Below, in pieces: positions 5,902-14,817 of a stretch of DNA of 18,011 bases. The position numbers and the translations under genes were made by a program. The notes under the pieces were generated by a model. The model saw nothing but the letters and a program-made list of their open reading frames with translations, did no database searches and was not told the DNA's origin. The DNA is from an uncultured Acidiphilium sp. GTDB taxonomy: Bacteria; Bacillota; Clostridia; Christensenellales; Borkfalkiaceae. The number at the start of each line of letters is the position of its first letter. Positions within the stretch are counted from its first letter, which is position 1. Location: the NCBI GenBank assembly GCA_902495325.1, contig CABUWK010000047.1:1-18011 (forward strand), in the 5' to 3' direction.

Positions 5902-8900
5902 TTACACGATATCGTTGGTCAGCAGAACGTTGAAGAGTTCGTCGAGCGTAAGGCTCTTCCAGAAATCTTCTTCGCCGGCAGCCTTCTCCGCTTTCGCTTT
6001 GACTGCATCTCCAAACTTACCTGCTCTCGCCGAGGCAAGTTTCTTGCCTGCAACCATTGTGACGGTGAGTTTATCGGCATAGCTGTCCGGAACGATTCCC
6101 GCTTTCATCAGCTGTTCCACGGTCGCGTTATTGATCACTTCGGAAAGCTTCTCCTGAATGTTGGAAAGGGTCACGGCTTTCAGACCGTCGTCATAATAAG
6201 CGTCCGTTTTCGTGTTCGACTTCAACAGACCGAGCGGCGTGGTTTCGTCGAACATATTTTCCGTAAGAACGCCTACGCGGATGAGATCGTCAAACGAGGA
6301 CTTCTTCATCGCGTTGCCGAATTCGGTCGGAAGGTCTCCGATCCTCATATCCGGATCGAGCAGAGACAGCGGGCTGTTTTCTTTCACCTCACCGAACACG
6401 TCGGTCACAGTGAGCGTCGATTTGATCTTTTCAAGCAAGGTCGAAGAGAAATCGCCGTTGAGATCTTTCACCTTATAATCGGCAAGGACAGCCATCATGT
6501 TCGTGGCAACGGCACCCTTGTCGTCATACCACTTGCCGTCTTCGCCTTTCTCGTAACCCATGACGGAACCGAGGTAAAGCTCGTTCATCGCGGAACCGAG
6601 TTCCGTGATCTTCGTGTCTGCAAGGAGCTGAAGGATCTTCGGGCTTTCGTTTTCGCCGCTCGTGCTGATATCGAGCACTTCGCCGAGTTTCAGATTGTTG
6701 AATCTCGTTTCGAGCTCTTTGATCTTCGTATCTTTCAGAGAACGAAGGGCGATCGGGCTCGCATCGGTAATATCGATCACGTCGCCGAGGATCGCTTCTC
6801 CGATGATCTCGTCAAGATCGAGAGATCCGTTCATCACGTCGGTAAGCGGTTTATCCGCCAGGTTCGCAAGGAGCGTTCCGACAAATTTACCGTCGGTGCC
6901 GACCCAGTAGAACTTGTGGCTGTGCGAAGGATCGCTTTCGTTCAGCTTGCATCCGGGAGCGCAATAACCTTCGTGCGCTTCGGCATTATAACCGATTACT
7001 TCGCCGAGGTAAAGCCCCTCGAAAATCTCATCTCCGCTGAAATCGTCGGCAAGGACTTCGGAAACTTTCAGACCGTAAGCATTGTTCATGATCGCGGCTT
7101 TTCCGCCTTCCGTCGCGACAAGGTCGCCGTTGGATTTATGCCAGTTGCCGTCATCGTCCGCATATCCGCCGAGCATTTCTCCGAGACGGATCTCACCGAA
7201 ATACGGAAGAACGATTCCGTTCTTAAGATCGGTACGGGATCTGACAAGCGCGCGGAGCGTAATGTCGTTAAACGCAATGTCGAGCGGTTTCGCATACGCG
7301 CCCGTGATCACCCACGAGCCGTCTTCGCCGCGATCGAAATTCGTACCCTTCTTTTCGAAGGTCTTTTTCGTGAGGTATCCCGCAACGTTACCGAACGGAA
7401 CTGCCGAGAACACGCCGTTTTCGCCGAGAAGGAAGGACTTATAGGTCTTGTCTTTCATCGCCTGCGCAAATTCGCCGGCGTTGATCGCAAACCCGATGTT
7501 GATCACTTCTTTGAAGTTGCCGTCTGTTGCCGAAGGCGTATAGTCTTCCGCATAGGAGATCGTAACCTTCAGTTTCGAAGCGAGAAGTTTATCGAAGATC
7601 GCGCCGCCGAAATCGCCGAGAGTCAGCTCGCCGTAATGAGCGATGACGAAATCATAAACTTTTCTGTTTCTGAGAAGGTCGTAAACATCACCGGCTTTGA
7701 TCGCAAAGGTCGCTTTCGCCGCTTTCTGTAACTTACCGGTCACGTTGTAACCTTCGTAAGCGTAACCTTCCGCCGTCAGTCTTACCTTGGATGCGACGTA
7801 CTTTCTGAAGATATCGTAAGTATAATCACCGACGGTAAGATCGAAGTAATGCGCTTTCACGAAGGACTTGACGGTGCTCGTGCCGCCCTTCACGGCGTCA
7901 TATGCTTCTCTCACCGTAATGTTAAGGCTTTCGTCGAGAATCGCTTTGAAGTTTGCCGTCGCGTTATAATTTCCTTCCGCGTCGACCGCTTCGTAAGCAT
8001 AGCCCGTGAGATTCAGCCCGAGTTTCGAAGACAGGTACTTTCTCATGACGTCGTACGTATAATCGCCGACTTTCAAAGTCATGTAGTTATCGCTGATGTA
8101 GCTCTTGATGCCGGACGCTCCGCCCTTCACGGCGTCGTAAGCGGTGCTTACCGTCGTGTTCATCAGAACTTCCGCAGCCTTTTTGAAGTTGCCCGTTACC
8201 GTGTATCCGTTTACCGAATCGCCGGTCACTTCGGAATTGAGTTTCGAGGAAAGAATTTCGTTATACGGTTTTGCGAATACTCTTCCGAGCTTTCTGTCGC
8301 CGTATTTATCAACAACTTTCTGCGGATTCAGGAGCGCGTAAACGCCGATCGCGACCTGTTTCCCGGTCACGTTCATCACCGTGTTCACGTAAGACTTCGC
8401 TTCCGTGCCGTTTTTCGACCATTTATCCGAAGTCTCGTCATACACGTAGTCTTTTACGAAGTTACCGACTTTCACCGCATCCGCGATCTGAAGCACGTAA
8501 TCGACTTTGCCGTTTCCTGCGAAATCTTTGACGGAAAGATCTTCATAAGCGTCGATCTGACCGAGCATAACGCCCGTAAATTCCGCGATCTTCACGTTGT
8601 CGAGAAGTACGTTCATGCCGTCCGCGCTGAATTTTTTACCCGTCCAGTCATTGAAGTAGTAGTAAACGGTATGATCCGACGCGATCTCTTTCACGACGTT
8701 ATACGTGACTTTCTTCGCGTTGTTCTTATCCGCTTTGAGATCGGCAACGGAATCAAGGAGAATTTCGCCCTTTAACGCAGCCGTATCTTTTACGAGCGCC
8801 TTTTCGGACTTGATGCCCGTGAGGTCGGCGATCGAAACGTCGCCGAAAAGTCTGAGCAGATAGTCGACCTTCTTTTTGCCGAGAACGCTCTTCACTTCCA

Positions 8901-11900
8901 CGTTATCGTATGCCGCGATGCCGAGTTCCACGCCGGCGATCTCTTTGACTTTCGCACTTTCCAGAACGGTCCGGACGCCTGCGTTTTCGCTGCGGAAATA
9001 TCTCGAAAGCAGATAGTCTCCCGCGTAAGCTTCCGTCAGATCGTAAGCTCCCTGTTTCAGACTTGCCGTCGTCGCCTTTTCTTTCACGACGTTGCCCGTC
9101 ACCTCGAGAAGGGTTCCGATCTTCATTGCGTAAAGATCCGCGATCGCGTTTTTGTCGGAAGTTTTGTTCAACGCTTCGCCGATCGTGGCGTCGCTGAGAA
9201 GCCCGAGCAGATAATCGATCCGTCTCACGCCCACAACGCTCGTTACGGGGATCTCGTTGTATTCGCCGATACCGATTTCCACGCCCGCGATCTCGATCAC
9301 CTGCGTGGCAAGCGCTTTCTTAAGGGCTTCGTTATCGTTTTTGAAATATCTGGAAAGAGGAGCTTCTCCCGCTATAGCGTACACGAGATCGAACATACCC
9401 TGTTTCAGACTTTCTTTCGAACCTTTCGCCTTGATCACGTCTCTCACGATCGGGAGAACTTCGTTCGCCTTCAGTTCGAGCGCGTCCTTCACGACGACTT
9501 TATAAGTTTTCGTTTCGTAATCTTTCACGAAATCGCCGAATTTGATTTCGCCGAAGGTATCGATCACGAAGGTATAGTAAGATTTGTTCTTCAGCGTAGC
9601 CCAGATCGTTTTCGCCGTCACGGGGAACGCCGCGTTCAGAACGGGAGCCATCGTACCCGTAACTTCCAGGTTTTCACCGGCGAATCCGTTGAAGGTAATA
9701 CCGGCTTTTGCGGGAACGCATTTTTTGAGAAGATCGTAAGAAACGTCTCTTACCGTCCAGTCGCCGAAGGTGTTGTAAACCCAGCTCTTGACCGTCTTGT
9801 TTCTGATCTGATCCACGATGTCGTTTGCGGTCAGATTGAATACCGTTTCCGCCATCGTTTTAAAGCTGCCCGTCACGGTGTAGCCGGTCTCTTTATCGCC
9901 CGTCGCTTCCGTGGTAAAGGTATTGCCGAATGCGTTGTTATAGGGTTTCGCAAGGAAGGAACCGAGTTTATCATCCCCGTACATTTCAAGCACTTTATCC
10001 GGCATGAACAGAGCGCACACGGCGATGATCACCGTTCTGCCCGAAATGCTGAGTACGGCGTTCGTAAGGTCTTTCGCTTCCGTTCCGTTCTTTTCCCATT
10101 TCGAACCGTTATAGGTGTAATCTTTGAAGAAATCGCCGATTTTCACCGCGTCCGCGATCTGAAGCATATAGTCGGCACGCCCGACCCCGAGGAAGTTCTC
10201 CACTTTCATCGGCAGGGAGTAAGCGTCGAGATAACCGCTCATAACGCCGGCAAATTCCGTTAAGCGAAGGTTTTCGAGGAAGACTTTCAACCCGTCGACG
10301 GTAATTTCTTTCTTCGTCCAGTCGGTCGCATAGTCGTAAGCCGTTCTGTCTTTCGCATAGAGGTTCACGAGATCGTAAACGCCCTTCTGCAGACTCGCTT
10401 TCGCCCCCTTCGCTTTCACGACGGTGCCGACGATCGAAAGAACGTCGCCCGTTCTGATCGCGTACAGATCGGAAAGAAGAAGTTTTTCGGAGGTTTTGTT
10501 CGCAATGTCTCCGATCGTAACGTTACCGAAGATGTCGAGGAGATAGTCGACTTTCTTCACCCCCGTCACTTCGGGGAACGTTTTATCCGTATAGCCCGCG
10601 ATTTCGAGTTCGTATCCCGCAATGTCGAGGGGTTTCGTGTTGAGCAGGGTGTCGAGAGCCGCGTTGCCGTTGCCCTTCAGATATCTCGCAAACGTGCAAT
10701 CGTGCGCGTAAAGGTTCACGAGATCGAACGCCGCCTGTTTCAGGCTTGCCGTCGTTCCCTTCGCTTTGATCACTTTGCCCGCGATGCCGAGAACGTCGCC
10801 CGTTCTGATGGCATACAAGTCGGCAAGAGCAGCTTTCGTCGAAGTTTTGTTGACGATATTTCCGACCGTAACGTTACCGAAGATGTCGAGGAGATAGTCG
10901 ACTTTCTTCACCCCCGTCACTTCGGGGAACGTTTTATCCGTATAACCCGCGATATCGAGTTCGTATCCCGCAATGTCGAGAGGTTTCGTGTTGAGCAGGG
11001 TGTCGAGAGCCGCGTTGCCGTTGCCCTTCAGATATCTCGCAAACGTGTAATCGTGCGCGTAGAGGTTCACAAGATCGAACGCCGCCTGTTTCAGACTTGC
11101 CGTCGTTCCCTTCGCTTTCACCACGTTTCCTACGATACCGAGGATATCGCCCGTTCTGATGGCATACAAGTCGGCAAGAGCAGCTTTCGTCGAAGTCTTG
11201 TTCGCGATATCGCCGATCGTAACTTCGCCGAGAAGGCTGAGAAGATAGTCGACCTTTTTGACGCCGGTCACCTCGGGGAAGGTTTTATCGGTATAGCCCG
11301 CGATGTCGAGTTCATACCCGATCGCGTCGATCACAACGGTAGCAAGCAGTTTGTCGAGCGCGGGGTTCTTCGAATCGAGCGAGGGGAAGCATTCGCCCAC
11401 GGTGTAGGTTTCAAACACATCCTGCGCGATGAGGAACAGACCGCCCTTCACGCTGTTTTTGAATTCTTTTGCATACGCCTTCACGGCAACCGCATCGATA
11501 TCGAGCGCGTTGGAAACGAACGGAAGCGCTTTCTTTTCGTTGATATACCAGTCGTTGCCCTCTTTCGTCACTTTGGCGAACAGCGCGACCACGTCGCCGA
11601 CGCCGACGCCTTCCACAAGACCGATCACGTAATCGACCTTATCGGAAACGCTGTCTTTCGAGGCAAGTTCGGAAATCAGTTCTTTCACTTTGACGCAAAG
11701 AAGGGTATTCACCGCTTTCTTGATCTCTTTGCCGTCCTTCATCCAGGTTTCGCCGTTTTTCGTCAGAGACGCGGCGGGAGCGATCAGATCGCCGATCTCG
11801 TAAGCGTCGAAAGGCGAAGCGAACACGTCGTTTAAGATATCGTCGACGGTGATCGACTTTTTGTTGGCTATATTATATATATAGGTTATGAAGTTACCGC

Positions 11901-14313
11901 AATAGAAATTATAAACGAGTTCCAGAACGCCGTTGAGCTTTTCCGTCTTCGCGCTTGTGAGAATGCCCTTTTCGTTTTCTTCGATCGCCAGAGATTTTCT
12001 GAAGAATTCGCCGAGACGAACGCCGTCGAACAGTTTGTGAAGTTCTTCTTCGACGTTCAGTTTCTTATCTCCTTTCAGCGAGGAGATGATATCGCGCACG
12101 GTGATCGTGCAACCGCAGATCACGTCGAACGCCTTCTGTTCGGGAACTCCGTTCATCGATTCCGTCGTTCCGTCTTCGTTCATCTTCATTCCGAGAAGAG
12201 ACTGGAAGATCTCGCCCACGGTGATGTCTTTCAGCTGTTCGGTAAACTCGCTCGCCTTCTTTTCGGGGTCGAGAAGATCGCCGAGACGGAAGTTGAACAA
12301 AGTTGCCACCGCGCCGGGGAAATAAACGGCTTTTCCGCCGCCTACCGCCGCGTTCTTGAAATACCAGACGCCGTCTTCGTTCGTGCGGAAGTTGAGCGCG
12401 TCGCCGAGAGAAATTCCGCCGATCGCGTCGAGAAGATCGAAATCGCTCTTCTTGTCAAACCCCGCGACGATTTCCCAGATTTTAAGATTAAGGATCTTGT
12501 TCAGTCCGTCCGTAAGGGCGGTTTCGTCGCAGATGTTATCCGCCTTTGTATAATATTTCGTATTCTCGCCCGTGCCCTCCGAGCCGAAGTTCAGAAGAGC
12601 GACCGCGAGATTGCCGAGCGTGAGATCGGGCAAAAGCCCGCTTACGATCGCGGATACGGAACCGGGATTCTCGATGATCGAGAACACGGCGGTCAGTTCC
12701 ACGTCGTACACCACGCCGAGATATTTATTGACTTCGTTGCCTTTTTTGTCGAACCACTTGCCTTCCGCATATTTCATCCCCGCGACGTCGCCCACGCGAA
12801 GCCCCGCGAATGCGTTTTTGAAGATGGTGATCAGCGTTTCGACGGTGAATTTATCGCCGTTGGCAAGCCCTTCGAAGAAATCCGCGACCTTCACGGAAAA
12901 CGCCGCTTTGAGAAGGGCGTTCACTTCCCCTTTGGACGCGTCGGTATAAACGTATTCGCCGTTTTCGTTTTTCACAACGCCGAACAGTTCACCGAGCCCT
13001 TCGCCGATCGTCATGTCGCCGAAATGTCCTTCCAGAGCGGAGATCAGGTTCTGCACGATCTGCTTGCCGCTCAATTCTCCTTTTCCGACGACGTCGCGTA
13101 CGGAAAGTTCGAGAAGAGCGGAAACGAGACGGCTCTTGACCGCGGTGTCGCCCTTATACCACAGACCGTCCGCTTCGTTCTTTTCGAAACCGATCGTTTC
13201 AAACACGTCGCCGATCGAGAAATCGCCGAATGCGTTCAGGATCTTCTGAACTTTCTGCGCGGTCGTGGCGTCTTTGTCTTTCACGGCGAGGTAAAGGGTC
13301 GTAACGTCGAGAGAAGAAAGGATCTTCAGAATGCCCTTTACGGGTTTCGTGAATTCCTTGTCTTCATACCATTTACCGTCTGCGGTGTTGTATGTATAAC
13401 CGATCACGCCGCCGATGCGCACGTTATCCGTAAGATTTTCGATCGCGAAGACGTACTTACCTTCGGCATTCTTCGTGAACATCTCGCGGACTTTCATGCC
13501 GTTGAACAACGAATTGACCTGATCGGTCACTTTTTCGTCGGAAACGACTTTCGAAAGAAGTTCGCCGATCGTGGAATTACCGATCGAGGAAAGCCCGCCC
13601 TCGACGATCTCCGTCGGAATGTCGGAAGTCTTCGTGACGAAACTGTCGATGATCGCGCCCATCTTCACGTTGGCGAGAAGTTCGAGCGGCTTGTTCGCTT
13701 TGTCTTTCACCACGTATTCGCCGTCAACGTAATCGAACACAGTGGGAAGAATTCCGCCGAGCGAAATGTCGCGCAGTGCGGAAAACACCCCTTTCTGACC
13801 GGTGTATTCGTCTTCGGCGATCATCTGACCGACCGTGTATCTTCTCAGTTTCGCCCTTTCCTGTTCGGAAATAAGATTATCCGGAACGAACGCCAGCAAA
13901 GCTCCGACCGGAAGATCGGATACGAATTTGGAAAAGCCCTGATTCGTAAGCAACGTGAACAACGATACCGTCTTCAGGTCGTCGATATACTTGTCGTTTT
14001 CTCCGCCCTCTTTGATGACGTCTTTTCCGGCAATGTTATTGACGAGTTTGACGATATCGACCCCCATTTTGTCCTCGAGATCTTTCAGCGTGTAATTCTC
14101 CGGAGACTCCATGGCTTTCTGCAAAAAGCCGACGATATCCTCCGCGGAATACTTGTTGAGATCCCCGAGCCCGTCGACGTTGTTCGCCACGTCTTCCACG
14201 GTAACGTTGCCGTACAGATAGTACACCGTTCCCGCGATCGACGCAGTAGACGCCGTGATCCCGAAGATCATTCCGAGTAGAAAACAGATGATTCTTCTGA
14301 AAATCTTACCCAT
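5902..14313 (-). CDS. Giant membrane-anchored repeat protein, unknown function
   Basis: This 2,803-residue protein is the main oddity of the window and I recognise no known family. The N-terminus MGKIFRRIICFLLGMIFG...IAGTVYYLYG (about 1-36) is a basic stretch followed by one hydrophobic segment, a signal anchor or possibly a cleaved signal peptide. Everything after it looks extracytoplasmic and repetitive. More than forty short motifs of the form (hydrophobic)-x-(V/I/L)-G-(D/E)-(hydrophobic)2 recur every 40-60 residues (TIGDV, RLGDL, TVGEI, KVGDY). About a dozen W-containing turns like DGKWYDDKG lie between them. Residues about 995-1325 are three near-identical 117-residue tandem repeats, and a related block lies near 1670-1900. 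No catalytic motif, LPXTG, SLH or dockerin signal is visible. The start at 14313 is chosen because CAGGAG lies 9 nt upstream. An in-frame ATG 9 nt earlier touches the ribosome binding site, and the frame remains open upstream to 14478. It is a single-gene transcript with its own promoter and terminator. A role as a cell-surface or envelope scaffold is inference only. Confidence 0.85.
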   Translation of the reverse strand: MGKIFRRIICFLLGMIFGITASTASIAGTVYYLYGNVTVEDVANNVDGLGDLNKYSAEDIVGFLQKAMESPENYTLKDLEDKMGVDIVKLVNNIAGKDVIKEGGENDKYIDDLKTVSLFTLLTNQGFSKFVSDLPVGALLAFVPDNLISEQERAKLRRYTVGQMIAEDEYTGQKGVFSALRDISLGGILPTVFDYVDGEYVVKDKANKPLELLANVKMGAIIDSFVTKTSDIPTEIVEGGLSSIGNSTIGELLSKVVSDEKVTDQVNSLFNGMKVREMFTKNAEGKYVFAIENLTDNVRIGGVIGYTYNTADGKWYEDKEFTKPVKGILKILSSLDVTTLYLAVKDKDATTAQKVQKILNAFGDFSIGDVFETIGFEKNEADGLWYKGDTAVKSRLVSALLELSVRDVVGKGELSGKQIVQNLISALEGHFGDMTIGEGLGELFGVVKNENGEYVYTDASKGEVNALLKAAFSVKVADFFEGLANGDKFTVETLITIFKNAFAGLRVGDVAGMKYAEGKWFDKKGNEVNKYLGVVYDVELTAVFSIIENPGSVSAIVSGLLPDLTLGNLAVALLNFGSEGTGENTKYYTKADNICDETALTDGLNKILNLKIWEIVAGFDKKSDFDLLDAIGGISLGDALNFRTNEDGVWYFKNAAVGGGKAVYFPGAVATLFNFRLGDLLDPEKKASEFTEQLKDITVGEIFQSLLGMKMNEDGTTESMNGVPEQKAFDVICGCTITVRDIISSLKGDKKLNVEEELHKLFDGVRLGEFFRKSLAIEENEKGILTSAKTEKLNGVLELVYNFYCGNFITYIYNIANKKSITVDDILNDVFASPFDAYEIGDLIAPAASLTKNGETWMKDGKEIKKAVNTLLCVKVKELISELASKDSVSDKVDYVIGLVEGVGVGDVVALFAKVTKEGNDWYINEKKALPFVSNALDIDAVAVKAYAKEFKNSVKGGLFLIAQDVFETYTVGECFPSLDSKNPALDKLLATVVIDAIGYELDIAGYTDKTFPEVTGVKKVDYLLSLLGEVTIGDIANKTSTKAALADLYAIRTGDILGIVGNVVKAKGTTASLKQAAFDLVNLYAHDYTFARYLKGNGNAALDTLLNTKPLDIAGYELDIAGYTDKTFPEVTGVKKVDYLLDIFGNVTVGNIVNKTSTKAALADLYAIRTGDVLGIAGKVIKAKGTTASLKQAAFDLVNLYAHDCTFARYLKGNGNAALDTLLNTKPLDIAGYELEIAGYTDKTFPEVTGVKKVDYLLDIFGNVTIGDIANKTSEKLLLSDLYAIRTGDVLSIVGTVVKAKGAKASLQKGVYDLVNLYAKDRTAYDYATDWTKKEITVDGLKVFLENLRLTEFAGVMSGYLDAYSLPMKVENFLGVGRADYMLQIADAVKIGDFFKDYTYNGSKWEKNGTEAKDLTNAVLSISGRTVIIAVCALFMPDKVLEMYGDDKLGSFLAKPYNNAFGNTFTTEATGDKETGYTVTGSFKTMAETVFNLTANDIVDQIRNKTVKSWVYNTFGDWTVRDVSYDLLKKCVPAKAGITFNGFAGENLEVTGTMAPVLNAAFPVTAKTIWATLKNKSYYTFVIDTFGEIKFGDFVKDYETKTYKVVVKDALELKANEVLPIVRDVIKAKGSKESLKQGMFDLVYAIAGEAPLSRYFKNDNEALKKALATQVIEIAGVEIGIGEYNEIPVTSVVGVRRIDYLLGLLSDATIGEALNKTSDKNAIADLYAMKIGTLLEVTGNVVKEKATTASLKQGAYDLTEAYAGDYLLSRYFRSENAGVRTVLESAKVKEIAGVELGIAAYDNVEVKSVLGKKKVDYLLRLFGDVSIADLTGIKSEKALVKDTAALKGEILLDSVADLKADKNNAKKVTYNVVKEIASDHTVYYYFNDWTGKKFSADGMNVLLDNVKIAEFTGVMLGQIDAYEDLSVKDFAGNGKVDYVLQIADAVKVGNFVKDYVYDETSDKWSKNGTEAKSYVNTVMNVTGKQVAIGVYALLNPQKVVDKYGDRKLGRVFAKPYNEILSSKLNSEVTGDSVNGYTVTGNFKKAAEVLMNTTVSTAYDAVKGGASGIKSYISDNYMTLKVGDYTYDVMRKYLSSKLGLNLTGYAYEAVDAEGNYNATANFKAILDESLNITVREAYDAVKGGTSTVKSFVKAHYFDLTVGDYTYDIFRKYVASKVRLTAEGYAYEGYNVTGKLQKAAKATFAIKAGDVYDLLRNRKVYDFVIAHYGELTLGDFGGAIFDKLLASKLKVTISYAEDYTPSATDGNFKEVINIGFAINAGEFAQAMKDKTYKSFLLGENGVFSAVPFGNVAGYLTKKTFEKKGTNFDRGEDGSWVITGAYAKPLDIAFNDITLRALVRSRTDLKNGIVLPYFGEIRLGEMLGGYADDDGNWHKSNGDLVATEGGKAAIMNNAYGLKVSEVLADDFSGDEIFEGLYLGEVIGYNAEAHEGYCAPGCKLNESDPSHSHKFYWVGTDGKFVGTLLANLADKPLTDVMNGSLDLDEIIGEAILGDVIDITDASPIALRSLKDTKIKELETRFNNLKLGEVLDISTSGENESPKILQLLADTKITELGSAMNELYLGSVMGYEKGEDGKWYDDKGAVATNMMAVLADYKVKDLNGDFSSTLLEKIKSTLTVTDVFGEVKENSPLSLLDPDMRIGDLPTEFGNAMKKSSFDDLIRVGVLTENMFDETTPLGLLKSNTKTDAYYDDGLKAVTLSNIQEKLSEVINNATVEQLMKAGIVPDSYADKLTVTMVAGKKLASARAGKFGDAVKAKAEKAAGEEDFWKSLTLDELFNVLLTNDIV
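7890..8200 (-). repeat. 79-residue tandem repeat within the giant gene
   Basis: Protein segments around TVSTAYDAVKGGASGIKS, then NITVREAYDAVKGGTSTVKS, each run on to a VGDYTYD(V/I)(M/F)RKY(L/V) motif and a GYAYE motif. At DNA level the shared CACGGCGTC starts at 7891 and 8128, an offset of 237 bp, or 79 codons. These are diverged in-frame tandem copies. Confidence 0.7.
8480..11330 (-). repeat. 1.67-kb block duplication within the giant gene
   Basis: A long protein block containing VDYLL, ADLYA, DWTKK, GY(L/I)DAY, (M/V)LQIADAVK, KWxKNGTEAK, FAKPYN and a GYTVTGxFK segment occurs twice. TCCGCGATCTGAAGCA begins at 10151 and 8480, an offset of 1,671 bp (557 codons). Another anchor (AGATAGTCGAC, 10541 versus 8858) gives 1,683 bp, so small in-frame indels have accumulated. 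Each block carries its own set of 351-bp units. The copies are clearly diverged, so this event is older than the tandem copies at 10340-11330. Confidence 0.8.
10340..11330 (-). repeat. Near-identical 351-bp tandem repeats in the giant gene
   Basis: The sequence AGATAGTCGAC occurs at 10541, 10892 and 11243, and GAGTTC(G/A)TA at 10606, 10957 and 11308, exactly 351 bp (117 codons) apart. Units centred near 10650 and 11000 are almost identical at DNA level over more than 200 bp. The third unit is more diverged at its ends. Two older units with the same 351-bp phase lie at 8858 and 9209. Units encode GYELDIAGYTDKTFPEVTG, KKVDYLL, VTIGDIANKTS, ADLYAIRTGDVL and ARYLKGNGNAALDTLL. Confidence 0.92.
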
Positions 14314-14449
14314 AACCTGCATCTCCTGTTGTTTTAGGTCGTTCCCGCCGCACACAGCCGCCGTTTTCTCCCTTTTCCCGGAAGTTTTCCGTCCGGGAGC
14401 AGAAGGGCGCGCGCAGCGCATACGATCGGTAACTTTGATTACAGGATAT

Positions 14450-14478
14450 ATTATATATTTACGCGCGCGCAAAGTCAA
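14450..14478 (-). promoter_or_regulatory. Sigma-A promoter of the giant repeat-protein gene
   Basis: The minus strand has TTGACT (14478-14473), a 17-nt GC-alternating spacer (GCGCGCGCG inside it) and a perfect TATAAT (14455-14450). The leader is about 130 nt and contains a CCCGGA/TCCGGG hairpin before the CAGGAG ribosome binding site. The presence of this promoter argues against the longest open frame starting at 14478. Confidence 0.9.
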
Positions 14479-14817
14479 GTTACGCCATGTAAAATTTCAG
14501 ATATCTTCCGTAATATTGCAAAATTTTTCTCAAAAAGTTTACTTACGGTTTATTTTTCTCTTCTCCTCTCCTGCATCTCTTTCCTCTTCCGTCGAACGAT
14601 CGGCGGGATATTTCCGCCCGACGGGTTTCCCCTGTCCGTCCCGTCGGGAACGCAAAATGAGAAACTTGGGAAATATCCCTTGTTTTTCTTGCTTTTTCGC
14701 TCCGGAATGGGTTATAATAGATTTCAGGATTTTTCGCACCCGAAAATCGTCGCCCCCGTTTCCGGGGCAACGGCGCGGCGCGGAAAAACCCGTCACACGG
14801 GAAACACAGGTAGAGAG
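14479..14817. other. Divergent intergenic region, giant gene / lipid kinase
   Basis: This 339-bp stretch holds no gene I can support. It contains a pyrimidine-rich tract (about 14555-14590), a perfect 9-bp inverted repeat CCCGACGGG/CCCGTCGGG (14617-14625 and 14640-14648) of unknown role, the lipid kinase promoter and its leader. The leader can fold a CCCCG/CGGGG hairpin near 14754-14767 and a CCCGT/ACGGG hairpin near 14790-14800. Confidence 0.6.
14689..14718 (+). promoter_or_regulatory. Promoter of the lipid kinase gene
   Basis: TTGCTT (14689-14694), an 18-nt spacer and a perfect TATAAT (14713-14718) give a leader of about 93 nt before the ATG at 14818. Confidence 0.75.

Noticed and set aside
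5740..7731. 663-codon open frame on the plus strand opposite the giant gene
   Set aside because: It is the antisense shadow of the repetitive minus-strand gene. It has no ribosome binding site, starts inside the rpsF promoter region, and its His/Arg/Phe-rich composition is typical of reverse-strand translation. The same applies to 7849-8775, 10702-11835 and 12037-14280.
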